The translations under genes were made by a program, and so were the position numbers. Below are positions 11,524-23,624 of a DNA stretch of 64,000 nucleotides, piece after piece. The DNA comes from Siphonodentalium dalli (Eukaryota; Mollusca; Scaphopoda; Gadilida; Siphonodentaliidae). The notes under the pieces were generated by a model. It was not told the origin of the DNA and searched no databases. It saw nothing but the letters and a program-made list of their open reading frames with translations. The stretch's first letter is position 1, and each line of letters starts with the position of its first letter. The stretch spans positions 39,565,797 through 39,629,796 of the forward strand of contig CP136061.1 in assembly GCA_032622095.1 (NCBI GenBank), written 5' to 3'.

Positions 11524-11615
11524 GTTGATATTGACAAGTCATCAATGATTTAGTAAAAATGCCTCAATATGATGACCCTGCCGATAAACCACTGTTTGGT
11601 GAACCAAGGCCAAGA
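11524..11615 (+). CDS. TMEM243: TMEM243 first coding exon
   Basis: Acceptor CAG ends at 11523. The ATG is at 11559 and the codons for MPQYDDPADKPLFGEPRPR end at donor AGA|GTAAG. The 35 bases before the ATG are 5-prime UTR and contain an upstream out-of-frame ATG. Confidence 0.88.
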
Positions 11616-14600
11616 GTAAGTATACTGGTATCTCTAATACTCATTAGTAATGCAGAAAGCGTTATATTTGTATGTTTCGTGGAGTTAGCTATCATGGAAA
11701 TATATTATTTATTTACAATTATATTGGTACCCCTGGATACCTACAGTGTTGGAAATTTTATATTGCCCTCTTATGTTTTGCATATTTAAATTATACTTAC
11801 TATTAACGATGAGATAGGACTGCAAGAATAATCAAACTGGGTGCAGAAAGGCGCAGACGGTTAGCTAGTACGGTGACTTTTTCACAATAGATAACTACCG
11901 GTATGCAAAGCCTACAAAGATAAACGCTTTTCACGTTCCTTTTTTAAGGCCAAAATAATTCTCAAGCCTCAAAATAAATTGTTTTTGTGACATTACGTGC
12001 TCATAATAGATTGATGATATACTTAGTATGTACACTGAGTTTATATACCATGAACATGGTGGGGAATCACGTGGTTTTGAGGTTGGTGAGTACCACACAT
12101 TCAAAATGTGCAAATGCACAAAATCATAATATACGAGGAACTTACACAAAACATAGTAGTTTGACTGTTACGAGCATATGCTGGTTTATTTTTGAAACAA
12201 GTTGATACCTTATTTGTTCAGAAATACATAGTGGTTTTCTATAACATTCTGACCAAAGTTGCCAGTTGGAGGTGCGTGGAATACACCAGTCCATACATCT
12301 TGGAAAATCCTTCGACTGACAACTTTGGTCAGAATGTTAGAGCAAATAAATGTGAATTTGGACATAAATGAGGTATCAGTTGTTTGAAAAATAGTATAGC
12401 ACCTGCTCGTAGCTGTCAAAATAGTATGTATAGTAGTATAGTATAGTATGTAAAGTGTGTGTCGAAAATTCAGATTTATTTGAAATTTTAGCAGTTACAA
12501 ATATGGACTTCTTAGTCTGAAATAAAGTATTATATATATATATCTGAAAGTCTTAATAGGTTTTCATATTTATACCCCCCGCAACGAAGTTAGGGGGGGT
12601 ATACTGGAGTCAGCTTGTCCGTCCGTCCATCGTCCGTCCGTCCGTCCGTGGACACAAATTTGTCGGGAGTTTTTCTCAGTTGTTTTTTGATCAATTTCCG
12701 TGAAACTTGGCACAGACATCAACCACCATGGGAACCTGTGCACCTGCGATTATGACGTCTGTCGGACGTTTTTTGGTGGAGTTATCCCCCTTTTTTCGAC
12801 TTAGAAAATTTTCGCAACATGTATACTTTTGTCCGAGCTTTTATTCCAACATTTTTCGGTCAATTTTTAAAAAACGTGGCACAGATATTTAGTACCATGG
12901 GAACTTGTGCACCTGCGATTATGACGTCTGTCCGACATTTTTTGGTGGAGTTATCCCCCTTTTTCGACTTAGAAACGTTTTTTGCAACATGCATAATTTT
13001 GTCCGAGCTTTTATTCCTACATTTTTCGGTCAATGTTTTTTTATCTTGGCACTGATATTTAGTACCATGGGAACCTGTGCACCTGCGATTATGACATCTG
13101 TTTGACATTTTTTGTGTGGAGTTATTCCCCTTTTTCGACTTAAGAAATGTTTTCGCAACATACATAATTTTGTCCAAGCTTTTATTCCTACATTTTTTGG
13201 TCAATAGGTTTAAGATTAGGGTTATGGTTGTACACTGCAATGGGAACTGTTATTTTTATTATTTTAACTAAATGTTTACTGACATGTGAAACATCTAAGT
13301 ATTTTAAAAACAGCGGGGTATCCGTAGTCCCATTGGGACAGTCACACCTCTAGTTCATACTATTCACACCACTGTGTCGTTTTATTGTACCCGAAGACTA
13401 GCTTGTAGTTATAGTGAAATTTCAATCGGTAGTGCTTCATTCAATTGACAGCATTACAAATGTAGTACCTGTAAGAGGGGTTGACGATACTTCATGATTG
13501 TGCTCAAGAACATTATCCGTTGTCATTGCCAAAAACGTCAAGGTTATCACTCTATATTGTCAAAGGACAGTAGGGTTTTTTTGTATTGAACATTTTGCAA
13601 CCTTTTGTATTTTGCTGTATTTCGAAACTATGAACTATTGGGTATTCAATAAATATGTTTCTTGTTTTTAAGGACCGAGTTCTCAATCTTGTTATTGGGC
13701 TGATTACACTGATAGCTGTGTTGGTGAGTACAGTACTGTTTAAGTTAACTAGGGCCCTGCGAATCAGGTGTATTCATTTTGAATCGAATCTTGAATCATT
13801 CAGCCAAGTGATTTTGAATCAAATCTTGAATCTCGAATCGATTCATTGCATCAGTGGTATCAAGAGTGAAGATATAGATATCACTGGACTGAGTGGCCGT
13901 AACCGTATCAATGTGCTCACTTTGTAATGACGATAAGTTGGTCCTCGATATATTATGCAAATATTATCCAAAAATGGATAAAATTTGCATTTAAACAATT
14001 ATGTTTGCATTTGTTGTGTCCATCTCTGCTATAAAATAATGAAATAGTATCTTGGCAATAATGAAGTCAGTAAGCAATCACATCACGCAGCTGAAGTTCG
14101 ACATCTATGAAATTTTGCTAGATCAGTTACAGCAGTTGTGCAATGCTTCGGTGGTCTATATAGTATAGCCAGTCTACAACGGTGTTTGTGTGTGTGGTCT
14201 TTCATTGGTATCATAATCTATCTTCGCGAAAAAGCAAAGGTGTCCAATGAGAATGCAACTGGTGCCAATGATTCGATACAATTCGAATCATGACAGCCGA
14301 TTTCGAATCAAATCGAATCAGACGAATGATTCCGAATCAAATTGATTTGCAGGGCCCTAAACTTAACCTCAAACAGTTCATTGTAATCTCTGTAGACTAC
14401 AGTACTGGTATACATCTGAAGCTTAGATTAGATTAAATATTATTTGGTCAGATATACAGATACTAGCTGAAACAGGCTCACAGGAAGCCTTTATTCAGCA
14501 TCGGAAGGGCCTGTGGTCCCTTTGTGCATTAGAGGCACCCCTTTATGCACTTCGCGCATATTTTGATCTGAGACAAATACATATTCAGCAGCGGCCCCTT

Positions 14601-17600
14601 TGTAAATTACGTGTTGTAAAAATTGGCCTGGTACCTTGCATACATCTTTAAGTCTAAGTCAGAGGAGTTTGTACCTATAAACTCTTGAAGCCAACCCCCC
14701 ACCACTGTATATACCTATTAGCATGGTTTCTGCCTGGGGTTGGGAAATGTTACCTAACAATAATGCTGTAAGTAATCGACTTCTTAACCACAGCAGAATT
14801 ATGGGTAACTTTTCAGGATTTAGTCGGAAATATGGCCTGTTGCCATTCATCGGAAAGCTCTCCCAGAGAGCTTTCCGATGAATGGTAACAAGCCATATTT
14901 CTAACTAAATCCTGAAAAGTTACCCATAATTCTGCTGTGGTTAACCCTTTGAACTCGGCTGGCCGGTATTCCGGCCAGAACGTAATTGCATATATACGTG
15001 ACTGGCCGGTTTTCCGGCCATGACGTAATCTCGTTCTACCATCGGCGTCGCAGTGTTGCACTTTTATTTTTTATATTTCGATAAATACTCAATGTTAAAA
15101 AAAATAAAATAGTATTTCATAAAATTCATATTATAATTGTTTTAGCTGTCCAAAAAATATCGAAGTTGTGTTTGGCATAACGAAGTATCAGCCGATTAAA
15201 AACTGGATACAGTCTCCATTTTATCACATTTCTGCAATTATGGCGCCGCCATATTGCTTCTCGCGACCTCTCATTTTGCGTTAGGTCATATCGCCTTATA
15301 TGGCCCATAAGAGATTTAAAAATATATATTTATAGGTAGAAACTTTAGTGACATATTCTTGTGGTATTTATAACTCCCAATGTGTGAAGAAATTCCCACT
15401 AAATTATATAATTCGCACTAACGATTGTCGGATATAAACACATGTCATACGAGTTTTGTTCAAGAATATGCAAACTTCTGAGTTCATTAATTCATAACTT
15501 TTTTTGCGCAAAGGTACACGCTACATGTATATAGATTTACACGAGAATAAAGCTCAGAATCTTGTCTTTAAGATGGCATAAGCCAATACACCGCACAATG
15601 CGTGCATTTTAGTTATTGGTGGGATATTCAGAGAACACCCAGTGTTTGTTTTGGCAAAAGCCCATATGACGTCATGTATTTACGTTGGGATTGTGGCGTT
15701 ACGTAACATTTTTGGCAGTTTTTATAATAAATCCAATAAAATTTTCAATTTTTTATAACTTTTTCTGGATTTAAAATATTGAAATATATTGTGATGTGCT
15801 GAATTCAGGATTTTATAATCTTTCCAATGGTGTGAACAATATGGTAGAAGAGAATGCATACGATACAGCACCATGCGCCTGAACACAGTATACAATAAGT
15901 CAAAATACCCCTGGGAGCCCAGGGTCAGGGCGTCGATCGTTGTGGGGAGCCAGGGTTCAAAGGGTTAAGAAGTCGATTACTTATAGCATTACTGTATATG
16001 TCCACGGGGAAATCTCAGTCCAGCAAAAAACTGCAAACATCTAATAGTAAATCAGCTAAAAATTTAAGCCAAGTTCTGAATATCTATGGTATTACATTCA
16101 AGTAGATAAAGTCAAGGAATCATATTGTTTTATATTTTGAGAATTTGAAGTGTTAATGTAAGGATGTTGTCATTTGGCACTGCATGTAAACGTTGATATT
16201 GTATAGGCACCATAAACTTGCGACAAAAAGTCAAGTTAAATTCGCGGGTAAAATAAGTGTACTGACAATTTTTGTACTGCCACTAACAACGGTAGAGGAA
16301 ATTGTTAAATTCGCAATTTATTTTGACATCCGACTTCACTAGTCACTGCATTCATGATAACATGTTATATATAACTTAAAATATTCATGATCATTCTTGA
16401 GTGGCTAACATCCAGACCTCGTCTACATGATCATTAATTAGAACCAATCATAACAGTGTGTTATGTGAGAACGTCATCGTGACGTAACCAGGCAGAATCA
16501 ACCATGTGGCTTTTAGTGATGGCCACTTCGATATCTTTCAGAATACAGCAATAATAATTGATAATGTGTGTAGCCCTGAAAAGCATTATTTTCTTGCCAA
16601 ATGGTTTGCTAGTTATTAGTGTCAGCGGGCAAATAATATTATCTTCGTTTGTAGCCCTGTTGGTTTTATTTAGTGGCATATATACACATGTGTTGCAGGC
16701 ATTAATCTGTGGATCGGGTAGGAGAATCAGAGGGGAAAGTGACCTTAAAAGGGACCCGCTGCCCCTATAGCGGAAACCATGAGCACCTGAATAAAGGCTG
16801 AATTTAAAGATGCATAATCAGAATTTAATGCTTGCAAATTACTATTTCCTTGGCTTCGGGGATCAAAAATATCTGATTCGAGTCAAGGAACCCACCCATC
16901 AAAGTTCAGAGTGATCAGATATCGATTTTTAAAAATCTATAATTTTTAGTAAATGGTCGACAAGAAGACGGTCTCGGACCAAATTGTGGATGAAGATGGA
17001 TGACTCTAAAATCAAGTGGCTTTCTTGTGTCAGATATTTGACAAACTGGCAAAATTTTGTTGAACAAAATGTTGATAAATAACAGGTTTTGGGCAATTTT
17101 ATATTATAGTTGACTGGTTAGCATTATTTTTGGGCAATTAATCGATTCTGATAAATTGATAATTTAAAAAAACTTTGTTGTTGTTGGAATCTGATGATAT
17201 GGGGACCATCGAATCGGATTGAGTACCTTTAAGCTATGTTTGATTCTATTTCAGGAAACATTGATCAGTGGTTTTATTGTACCGTGGCCACCGAGGGCCA
17301 CCAATGTCATCTTTGCCCTCGTGATTCTGATGCTGTGTGGTGCTCTGCTGGTTTTGGTAAGTATGATGAATTGTTGTCCAAATTTTCATTTCAAACAGAA
17401 ATATTGCTTTAAAATGTGATAAAGACTTGTGGTCTGCTTGGGATGGAAATGTTAATGCCAAAAAATAATTAGGTTAAGTAGGTAGGGAAGTTTTAGTTTT
17501 TTCAAATTTTTTTTATTCTGAATTCCATTGGGTCATTGACCAATTCTATCTAGAAAACTTCCCAATTCAGATTATTTGAAAGGTTCAATACTAAATATTG

Positions 17601-20600
17601 TTCCTTATGTTTTTATAGGAGTGGTTTGAAAATGGGTAAGATACATTTCTTTCGATGCCATTCCTACTGATAAAAAACAATTATCTGTCTAAAGTCCAAT
17701 ATAAAGTTTTGGGTAGGCACCTTTTTCTAGGGTAGTTAGGGAAACCCTAATAGTTAGGGAAACTCTAACACAGGTATTTTTTTTTTTTCGGCCTAAGCTC
17801 ATTGTTTGGTAGGGACTTGTCAAGGTATTCACTTCACTGAAATATAAATATAATTGTTTATAAGCCTCCACCCCCCCCCCCCACCCCCCGACATCTGTAC
17901 TTTCTGCACACAATTTTATTTTTGCTGAATCTATCTCTTTGTGATGTGTGAAAATAGGGTCCTGCGAATCGATTCAATGCGATTCGAAATCGTTTGTCTG
18001 ATTCGATTCGAAATCGACTACCATGATTCAGATTTCATCGAATCTTTGGTGACAGGTGCATTTCCATGCTTTCTACAGACCACAATGCTGTTACTAGAAA
18101 AGAAAATTCACTATAATAACGTAGTAAACGACTTAAATGAACGCACGTACCATTATGTCCGATGGCAGGACATGTAGTGTTATCGCCAATTAATCTATAA
18201 TTAATTGACCCAATCTGTAAGAATGACATAAGTGAACAGCAAAATTGCCATACAATGCTGTGTGCTAGTGTCGTTCCAGGAATCATGGGAATTCCATAAC
18301 ACACATGTATGCCAGATTTTAGATCTTTGTTTGATTTGCGTAAATGCGAGTCTGAATCTAAGTCCTGAGTATTTTTGTAAACATTGTCCGTAAGTGTAGC
18401 GAAAAATACTGCACTATTCAACGAAATGAAACAGGCATCACGCAGTATGCTTGTCCGTATTTACGTTGACATTGGTTCTCTCGTGCATGTATGCTCTTAT
18501 CTGTACTCAACGATTGCTAAGGCACAGAAAATGCGAATATTACATTACATCGACGATCACCAGGCGGTTTTCGCCAGGCAATTTTAGGTGTTTCTTCCAA
18601 GTTCTATGTATTTAACTCGATTGGCTCAGTATCAATGATTCGATTTGAGATTCGATTCGATTTCGAATCATTTGCCTGATTCGATTCGAGATTCGATTCG
18701 AAATGAAAACACCTAATTCGCAGTGCCCTATGTGAAAATTGGTTTGACACCAACATAGCATCGCATCAGAACTATAAGGTCGTAACTCCATTTTGGCAGG
18801 AACAGAGTATTTGATATCATTCGAATCGTGAGAAAAAATCCAATCCAATGGGCCAAACTGTTTTTGCATTGGATGACAATTATTCTCACAAACCAGTGAC
18901 ACAAATGTCGTATCTCCAGTGATCTTCACAATTATTCGTGCTATAAGGTCGTATGTCCAACAGCAGCCAATATAGATGCTTCAGGTTGTCCAATTGACTT
19001 CTCTTTTGTGTTTGTAAATTCTCAAATGTGTGCTATATGGTCGTATCTCCATGTTAGTCATGTGATCATTTGGTGATTTAAATTTTGTGATTGTTCCACA
19101 AATTTCTGTATGATGAGTAAATATTCATAATGTAGAATACGCACTTTTTAGTTCATAGACACATGCGATTGCCACCATATTTAGCTTAATTTGTATTTAT
19201 TAGCACAACTTCCTTATAGCACGGAAACCAATCGTCGTTGGCGTACGCAAAAGGTCGTTATTGCTTTTTAAAAGAAAACAAGGGAGTAAACAGATAAAAT
19301 ATGTGGTTCAATGGACAGATAATGCCAGTTTTCATTGGGATAAATACAACAATACGTCATGCTTTGTCAACATTATGAGAAATGTTGTCTGAAAATTTAA
19401 CCTTCATTTTCTCGGAAAGTTGAAAATGTGAGTTACGACCTTATAGTTCTGTTGCGATGATAGGTCGAACACAAAAAAATCAAAAATAAAATTTGTTTAC
19501 GTTACAACTTGGTGCATACAGTAATCTTCCAAAGTCGTACCATTTCATGAATAAACTTCTCAATTGACCAGTTTAAAAAACATATTCATACAAGTAACAA
19601 ATTTAATATCTTACACCAATTTATCAGAAATATCAGCATTTTTTTACCTGTGCATGATAGATAAATCGGCAGTGGTCATAATGACAGGCACACACAAGCA
19701 AGCATCATTCATTTGGGCATTTTTAGCCGGTCATTGACAGTGACTGGATGCCTATTTACAGGTACAAGAGTGATTTTTAACAATCAAGATGTGGTTTGCA
19801 ACTTTGCAATCAATTATAGTTTAATTTTCATTGTAATCCCATTCTGATGTGTGTAAAGTATGATATATCATACCCTCACTATCGAAGATTGTAGATTGAC
19901 CTTGTCTCCCGTCTGGACATTTATCCATCCGTTTATCCGTCTGGGCAGATATCTCAAACACTGGTTGTCGGATCTGAATGAAATTAGGTATTGATGTTCG
20001 CTACTATGAGGGCATTCAATGGAGTGTTCAATTGTTTTTCATATCTGTTTATCTGGAAATGTTGGCTTTTTGACTGTCCGAACATGTATGGATGTTCACT
20101 ACTATGAGGGCAATTGAGTGTTGTTTTTTTATTCAGTTTTCCATTCTAGAGTTATTTATCTTTATTTATATAAAAATTTTGGGGTTATTTCACGTCCAAG
20201 CAGATATCTCAACCATACTTTGTTTGAATTTGCCCGTATCTCCACCACCGTTTGGTTTGGATGTTCGCTACTATGATGGCAATCAATTGAGTGTTCAATT
20301 GTTTTGTTTTGTGTTTCGTTCTAGAGTTATTTATCTTTGTTGATATGAAAATGTTGAGTTTTTTTCCCCTGTCGAGAAGATATCTCAACCATACTTTATT
20401 GGTTTGAATTTGCCACCATGGAGGTATGCCAGCACCTACGGTGGAACCTCTTGTTGTACACGTTTCTATAATACAACAGAAATATTGGTAAGAGCATACT
20501 TTTCATGCTGTGATAGATTTTAATTTTTGAAGACCTGAAATTAGCATATCCATCAGCTAAGGTACATGTGTATACTAAGCCATGTCGATCTTAAGGTATA

Positions 20601-20857
20601 TACTAAACCATGCCGATCTTAAGGTATATACTAAGCCATGCCGATCTTAAGTTACTTGTATCACATTTACATAGAAAAGTTTGGTACTAGTACTAGTACC
20701 ATATTTTTTCATATATTCATGTTTTATATTTCAGATATTTTGGTATCGTAAAGGTGACCTGGAACCCAAGTTCAGGAAGATGATATTATTTAATTCCTTT
20801 TGTGTCATATTACTGTGTCTGGTTGGTAATTTATACTTCCATAATATTGGTAGTTAG
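11559..20857 (+). CDS. TMEM243: TMEM243-like small membrane protein (four coding exons, spliced)
   Basis: Joined coding exons 11559-11615, 13673-13723, 17255-17356 and 20735-20857 give 110 residues, against 118 in human TMEM243. Recognisable family signatures are KPLFGE at 10-15, DRVLNLV at 20-26, TLISGF at 38-43, WYRKGDLEPKFRK at 73-85 and NLYFHNIG near the C terminus. Three hydrophobic segments (about 23-44, 53-73 and 86-104) predict three membrane spans with a basic loop before the third. Every intron is GT-AG and phase 0. An acceptor (TTTTTTCACTGCAG) ends at 11523, so the start codon sits in an exon preceded by an untranslated exon that I could not locate. The family is conserved in animals but its molecular role is poorly defined. 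The introns hold many mobile elements; none interrupts an exon. Confidence 0.93.
12242..12339. mobile_element. 98-bp foldback in TMEM243 intron 1
   Basis: Perfect 20-bp inverted ends TAACATTCTGACCAAAGTTG around a unique centre. No target duplication was identified. Confidence 0.6.
12569..13353. repeat. Dispersed repeat with internal about 170-185-bp tandem units (intron 1)
   Basis: Begins TACCCCCCGCAACGAAGTTA and passes a CCGTCCGTCCGTCCGT tract. It then holds three diverged units, each with ACCATGGGAACCTGTGCACC or a close variant, GCGATTATGACGTCTG, GGTGGAGTTATCCCCC and TTTTGTCCGAGCTTTTATTC. It ends near GGGACAGTCACACCTCTAG. The open frames inside come from the repeat. It belongs to a type of repeat common in marine invertebrate genomes. 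Confidence 0.7.
13673..13723 (+). CDS. TMEM243: TMEM243 coding exon 2
   Basis: 51 bp between CTTGTTTTTAAG and GTGAGT, encoding DRVLNLVIGLITLIAVL, the start of the first membrane span. Confidence 0.9.
13750..14359. mobile_element. hAT-like non-autonomous element, copy 1 (610 bp)
   Basis: Termini TAGGGCCCTGCGAATC and GATTTGCAGGGCCCTA, with many GAATC subterminal repeats on both sides. Flanks AAGTTAAC (13742-13749) and AACTTAAC (14360-14367) are 7/8 identical, fitting an 8-bp target duplication. It lies in TMEM243 intron 2, 26 bp after exon 2. Confidence 0.82.
14758..15996. mobile_element. Palindromic mariner-like family B, copy 1, split by an insertion
   Basis: The left arm (from about 14758), centre and most of the right arm run to 14944. 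The last bases of the arm resume at 15965-15996 (TTAAGAAGTCGATTACTTAT, ending GCATTACTGTA). Arms contain CCACAGCAGAATTATGGGTA and CGGAAAGCTCTC. The interruption is exactly at a TTAA. Confidence 0.85.
14945..15964. mobile_element. TTAA-flanked (piggyBac-like) element, 1020 bp
   Basis: Ends CCCTTTGAAC and GTTCAAAGGG, flanked by TTAA at 14941-14944 and 15965-15968. Palindromes such as TGGCCGGTATTCCGGCCA lie near the left end. It is nested in family B copy 1. No transposase frame was recognised. Confidence 0.8.
16805..17232. mobile_element. Family C element, left end degraded, abutting TMEM243 exon 3
   Basis: Shares with the intact copy at 63128-63601 the stretches GGCTTCGGGGATCAAAAATA, CCCACCCATCAAAGTTCAGA, TTGTTGTTGTTGGAATCTG and the right terminus GATTGAGTACCTTTAA. 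The left terminus is not recognisable. Confidence 0.7.
17255..17356 (+). CDS. TMEM243: TMEM243 coding exon 3
   Basis: 102 bp between TTCTATTTCAG and GTAAGT, encoding the end of span 1, the loop IVPWPPRATN and span 2. The acceptor lies only 22 bp after the end of a mobile element. Confidence 0.9.
17955..18730. mobile_element. hAT-like non-autonomous element, copy 2 (776 bp)
   Basis: Termini TAGGGTCCTGCGAATCGATT and ATTCGCAGTGCCCTA, with clusters of GATTCGATTCGA inside both ends. Exact 8-bp target duplication TGTGAAAA at 17947-17954 and 18731-18738. It lies in TMEM243 intron 3. Confidence 0.9.
18759..19459. mobile_element. Inverted-repeat element, 701 bp (intron 3)
   Basis: A 30-bp inverted end begins CATCGCATCAGAACTATAAG and the right end differs at one base. 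Related subterminal copies CTATAAGGTCGTA and CTATATGGTCGTA occur at about 18942 and 19032. ATAG occurs at both borders. It starts only 20 bp after the preceding hAT-like element's duplication. Confidence 0.75.
19858..20455. repeat. Dispersed repeat with internal tandem units (intron 3)
   Basis: Diverged units of about 110-190 bp each contain GATGTTCGCTACTATGAGGG or a close variant, GAGTGTTCAATTGTTTT and GTTATTTATCTTT. The segment starts near ACCCTCACTATCGAAGATTG and ends CACCTACGGTGGAACCTCTT. Confidence 0.6.
20562..20652. repeat. About 31-bp tandem repeat, three units
   Basis: Units read roughly TATACTAAGCCATGCCGATC plus TTAAGG, ending about 80 bp upstream of the last TMEM243 exon. Confidence 0.75.
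20735..20857 (+). CDS. TMEM243: TMEM243 last coding exon
   Basis: After TTTATATTTCAG, it encodes IFWYRKGDLEPKFRK, the third membrane span and NLYFHNIGS, then TAG at 20855-20857. Confidence 0.92.
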   Translation: MFWYRKGDLEPKFRKMILFNSFCVILLCLVGNLYFHNIGS

Positions 20858-21854
20858 CATCATTTAGCATGATGTGTACAGGCAGTTGATAACGGCACAT
20901 TGAGTTGATAATGATCAGATCATGACTCTCTCAAGTGACGCGTAAAGGGACCCAAGGTACTCACACATGGTAAATGTACAAAAAATATATAAAAGTCTGT
21001 AAAACATCACCACCAAGAAGAACATGGAGAAATAGATAAACTTTGTTCTTACATGAATTATTGATAGTTATCCAATAATGAAATAAATTTTGCATGTTGA
21101 AACCATTTTTATGTAAACAAAACTGTTAAAGTGATTTGTCAACAAACGATCGCATACATGTAGTAAGTTCAAAAATTTTAGTCTAAATTTGATATTTCAG
21201 AATATTCTTCAATGCTTTGACCTTTTCCAATGTTTGACGTCAAGCCTCAATTAAAATTTGATATTTTATTTTACATTGATCGGTAATGCCACTGTGACAG
21301 TAATGTTTACTTAACAATGGTTTTGATATGTGAAATATCATTATAGGAGAGTTATTAAAAAGAATGAAATGGACCTATTGTTACATGTACTTGTTAATGA
21401 CAATCTTTAAAAAAAAAATTTAATTTAAGTTATTATGCATAAACCCAATTCAAAGACCTTGATCCCTTTAACAAAGGCTACAGGGTAAATGATTTTGCCT
21501 TCTTGAGTGTTCACAAATGGTAGCCTTCCTAGGCATGTGCACTCAAATATTCAAGCATAGAGAATGGGCAAAGGACTGGCCTATGAGCACTGTGACTTGA
21601 TGTTCATGGCAGGTAAATTGTCACTCGCGAACACTCAAGACTGCTGATACATGTACGAATACCTTACTCGTATTTATATTCGCACAATATTATTTTTTTG
21701 CTCAATTGTAAATTTGTGCACTGTGAATTCGTGGATGCTGATGTGCGAATTCAAAACTGACAAAAATATATCTGTGAAAACCATGGATCATACACACAGT
21801 TACGTAGGTCTACGGTTCATTGTTGAACATAAATTTACATCACATGTAGGAGAT
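20858..21854. other. TMEM243 3-prime region and unassigned sequence
   Basis: Holds the candidate polyadenylation hexamer at 21082. An open frame at 21651-21863 has no recognisable domain and ends in a family A element. Confidence 0.4.
21082..21087 (+). terminator. Possible TMEM243 polyadenylation signal
   Basis: AATAAA 225 bp after the stop codon, followed by TTTTGCATGTTG. It is the first canonical hexamer I see downstream, but nothing else confirms its use. Confidence 0.35.
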
Positions 21855-21976
21855 AAGCCTTGAAATAGAGTGTCTGACATTTGCAGAATGAGGTCCCACA
21901 CAGGATGAATTTAGTGATGCTACCATGCACCGTGGGCTTGCATCACAAAATTCAGCCTCTAGGGACCTCATTCTGA
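21855..21976. mobile_element. Palindromic family A, copy 3
   Basis: Begins AAGCCTTGAAATAGAGTGTC. Foldback arms are around ATGAATTTAGTGATGCTACC and its diverged complement. It ends near CTCATTCTGAT. Confidence 0.75.
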
Positions 21977-22049
21977 TTAGGTTTCATCTTCTGTGACGTA
22001 TCTATAGTCTCAAATTAACATTGTTACTCAATAACTTTTCCCCTTGTGT

Positions 22050-22294
22050 TCAGTTTCTATATACCCTAATTTGCAGAAGATAAAATTCATAATCATGTTG
22101 ACTAATTGGTGAACATCACCAAATTCAACTGGGAATCTAATCCTAGGTCTCCCGGCATATCAGTTGAGGCCTAAGCATATTGAAATTCCCCGAGGGTGAA
22201 TTTGGTGATGCTAGCCTGTGTTCGGGATAGCTTCATTAAATTCACCCTCGGGGAACTCATTCTGCAAATATCAGACACACTATTTCAAGGTTTG
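22050..22294. mobile_element. Palindromic family A, copy 4 (long form)
   Basis: Long form with the inner segment TGCAGAAGATAAAATTCATA, TGGTGAACATCACCAAATTC and TCAGTTGAGGCC before the GAGGGTGAATTTGGTGATGC foldback. The right end is CAAATATCAGACACACTATT and CAAGGTTTG. Confidence 0.75.
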
Positions 22295-23304
22295 ACTTTT
22301 AATTATTTTAGTTGTGAAGATGGATAGAGCTAGTACAATTATAATTATCATATTTTAATTCTTATTTATTACTGACATGAAATCCAGGCCTGAAAATTTT
22401 AGAGGTTATCTAAAATGAAAATGCTGCGAATGAAAAACAGGTCATGCCAAAGTTTTATAAATGCAGGTCTTACGATAACTAATTCTCACCTAATTCTCAA
22501 CTAATCTGCTATACTTCAAAAATATCACTTTCTAGTTTACATCTATATCAACTAATTATACAAACCTCTTTATTTTTCCTGTTTGCACCCTGAACTGTTT
22601 GTTGACAGCGTTGTACTATATTTCATTCAGTTTTAAATTCGGGTTCAAGAAAAATAGTACTGCACGGCTATAGATATGAGTAAGGCACACCCTGTAAATC
22701 TTTATCAAGACATTTGTTGTGACATGAATACGCCAGTCATAGACGGTTTGTTATAAAATACAGGACGAACCTACGTCACCAATCAAGTCTAACCCAAAGC
22801 AGAACCCACGTCACCAATCAAGTCTCTAACCCAAAGTGATTTTGATTTTAAATTTGTTTAAAACATATATAAACGTTTGTCTGACGCGATAAATAGTAAA
22901 TTGAGCTATGGCAATTTACAATGCATTTTAAAAAATCAGTTATCAATGCAAACTGATATTTAGAACTGAAATTTACAAGGAACATTTGTATCAATTGTGT
23001 CCCCATTTTAAATAGCAAACGCACTGCAACCATTTAATCAATGTTCGTAAAACTCAAATAACCCCTATTAACTTATAATTACCATAACTCCTACAACAAA
23101 TATCCAGCTGGACCAGGACACGAGTTCCAGATAGCAGCTTTCGGAACTTTTGAAGCGATGGTTTTCGAGATTACATTAGTGACGAAGGTTCCTGCCCCTG
23201 AAATATTTAGTTCTGTTGTGTATCACATTCTGTGTGTTAAGACAAATATTATTTATTTGGGTAATGTATTCGGAGAACAGCTACCAAAAGAACATAGTGA
23301 CCCT
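22295..23304. other. No gene recognised; one short tandem duplication
   Basis: AT-rich sequence. At 22763-22838 a unit of about 40 bp (CTACGTCACCAATCAAGTCT, then AACCCAAAG) is duplicated. Confidence 0.5.
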
Positions 23305-23562
23305 TGAATCCAGGCCTGAGAACATGGTTGAGTTTGCAGAATGAGGTCCCCAGAGGGTGAATTTAGTGACGCTATCCCGCATAGCGGGTTAACATCACCA
23401 AGTTCACCCTCTGGGGACCTCATTCTGCATGGCCTCATCTGCTATGGGAGAAACAGACTCAGATTGTAGTTCCCAAATGGTGAATATTTTGATGTACACC
23501 CATTGGGAACCTCGATTATGCAATGTGTCGTCTGCCAATTTGGGGATATAGAGAAACTAAAC
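23305..23562. mobile_element. Palindromic family A, copy 5 (long form)
   Basis: The foldback core at 23330-23430 has CATAGCGGG at its centre. It is followed by the inner segment CTCATCTGCTATGGGAG, CACCCATTGGGAACCTCGAT and TATGCAATGTGTCGTCTGC. Confidence 0.8.
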
Positions 23563-23624
23563 TAAAAAAGAAATAGAATCTATGTGAAGAAGTTTCCATA
23601 GAAATTTGATAATAAAGAAACTTA

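Noticed and set aside
17619-17635. A possible 17-bp TMEM243 microexon (between TTTATAG and GTAAGA)
   Set aside because: It would shift the frame. Joining 17356 directly to 20735 keeps phase 0 and reproduces the family sequence around WYRKGDLEPKFRK.
18035-18587. Open frames of 128 and 67 codons
   Set aside because: They lie inside the hAT-like element at 17955-18730 and show no transposase motif.
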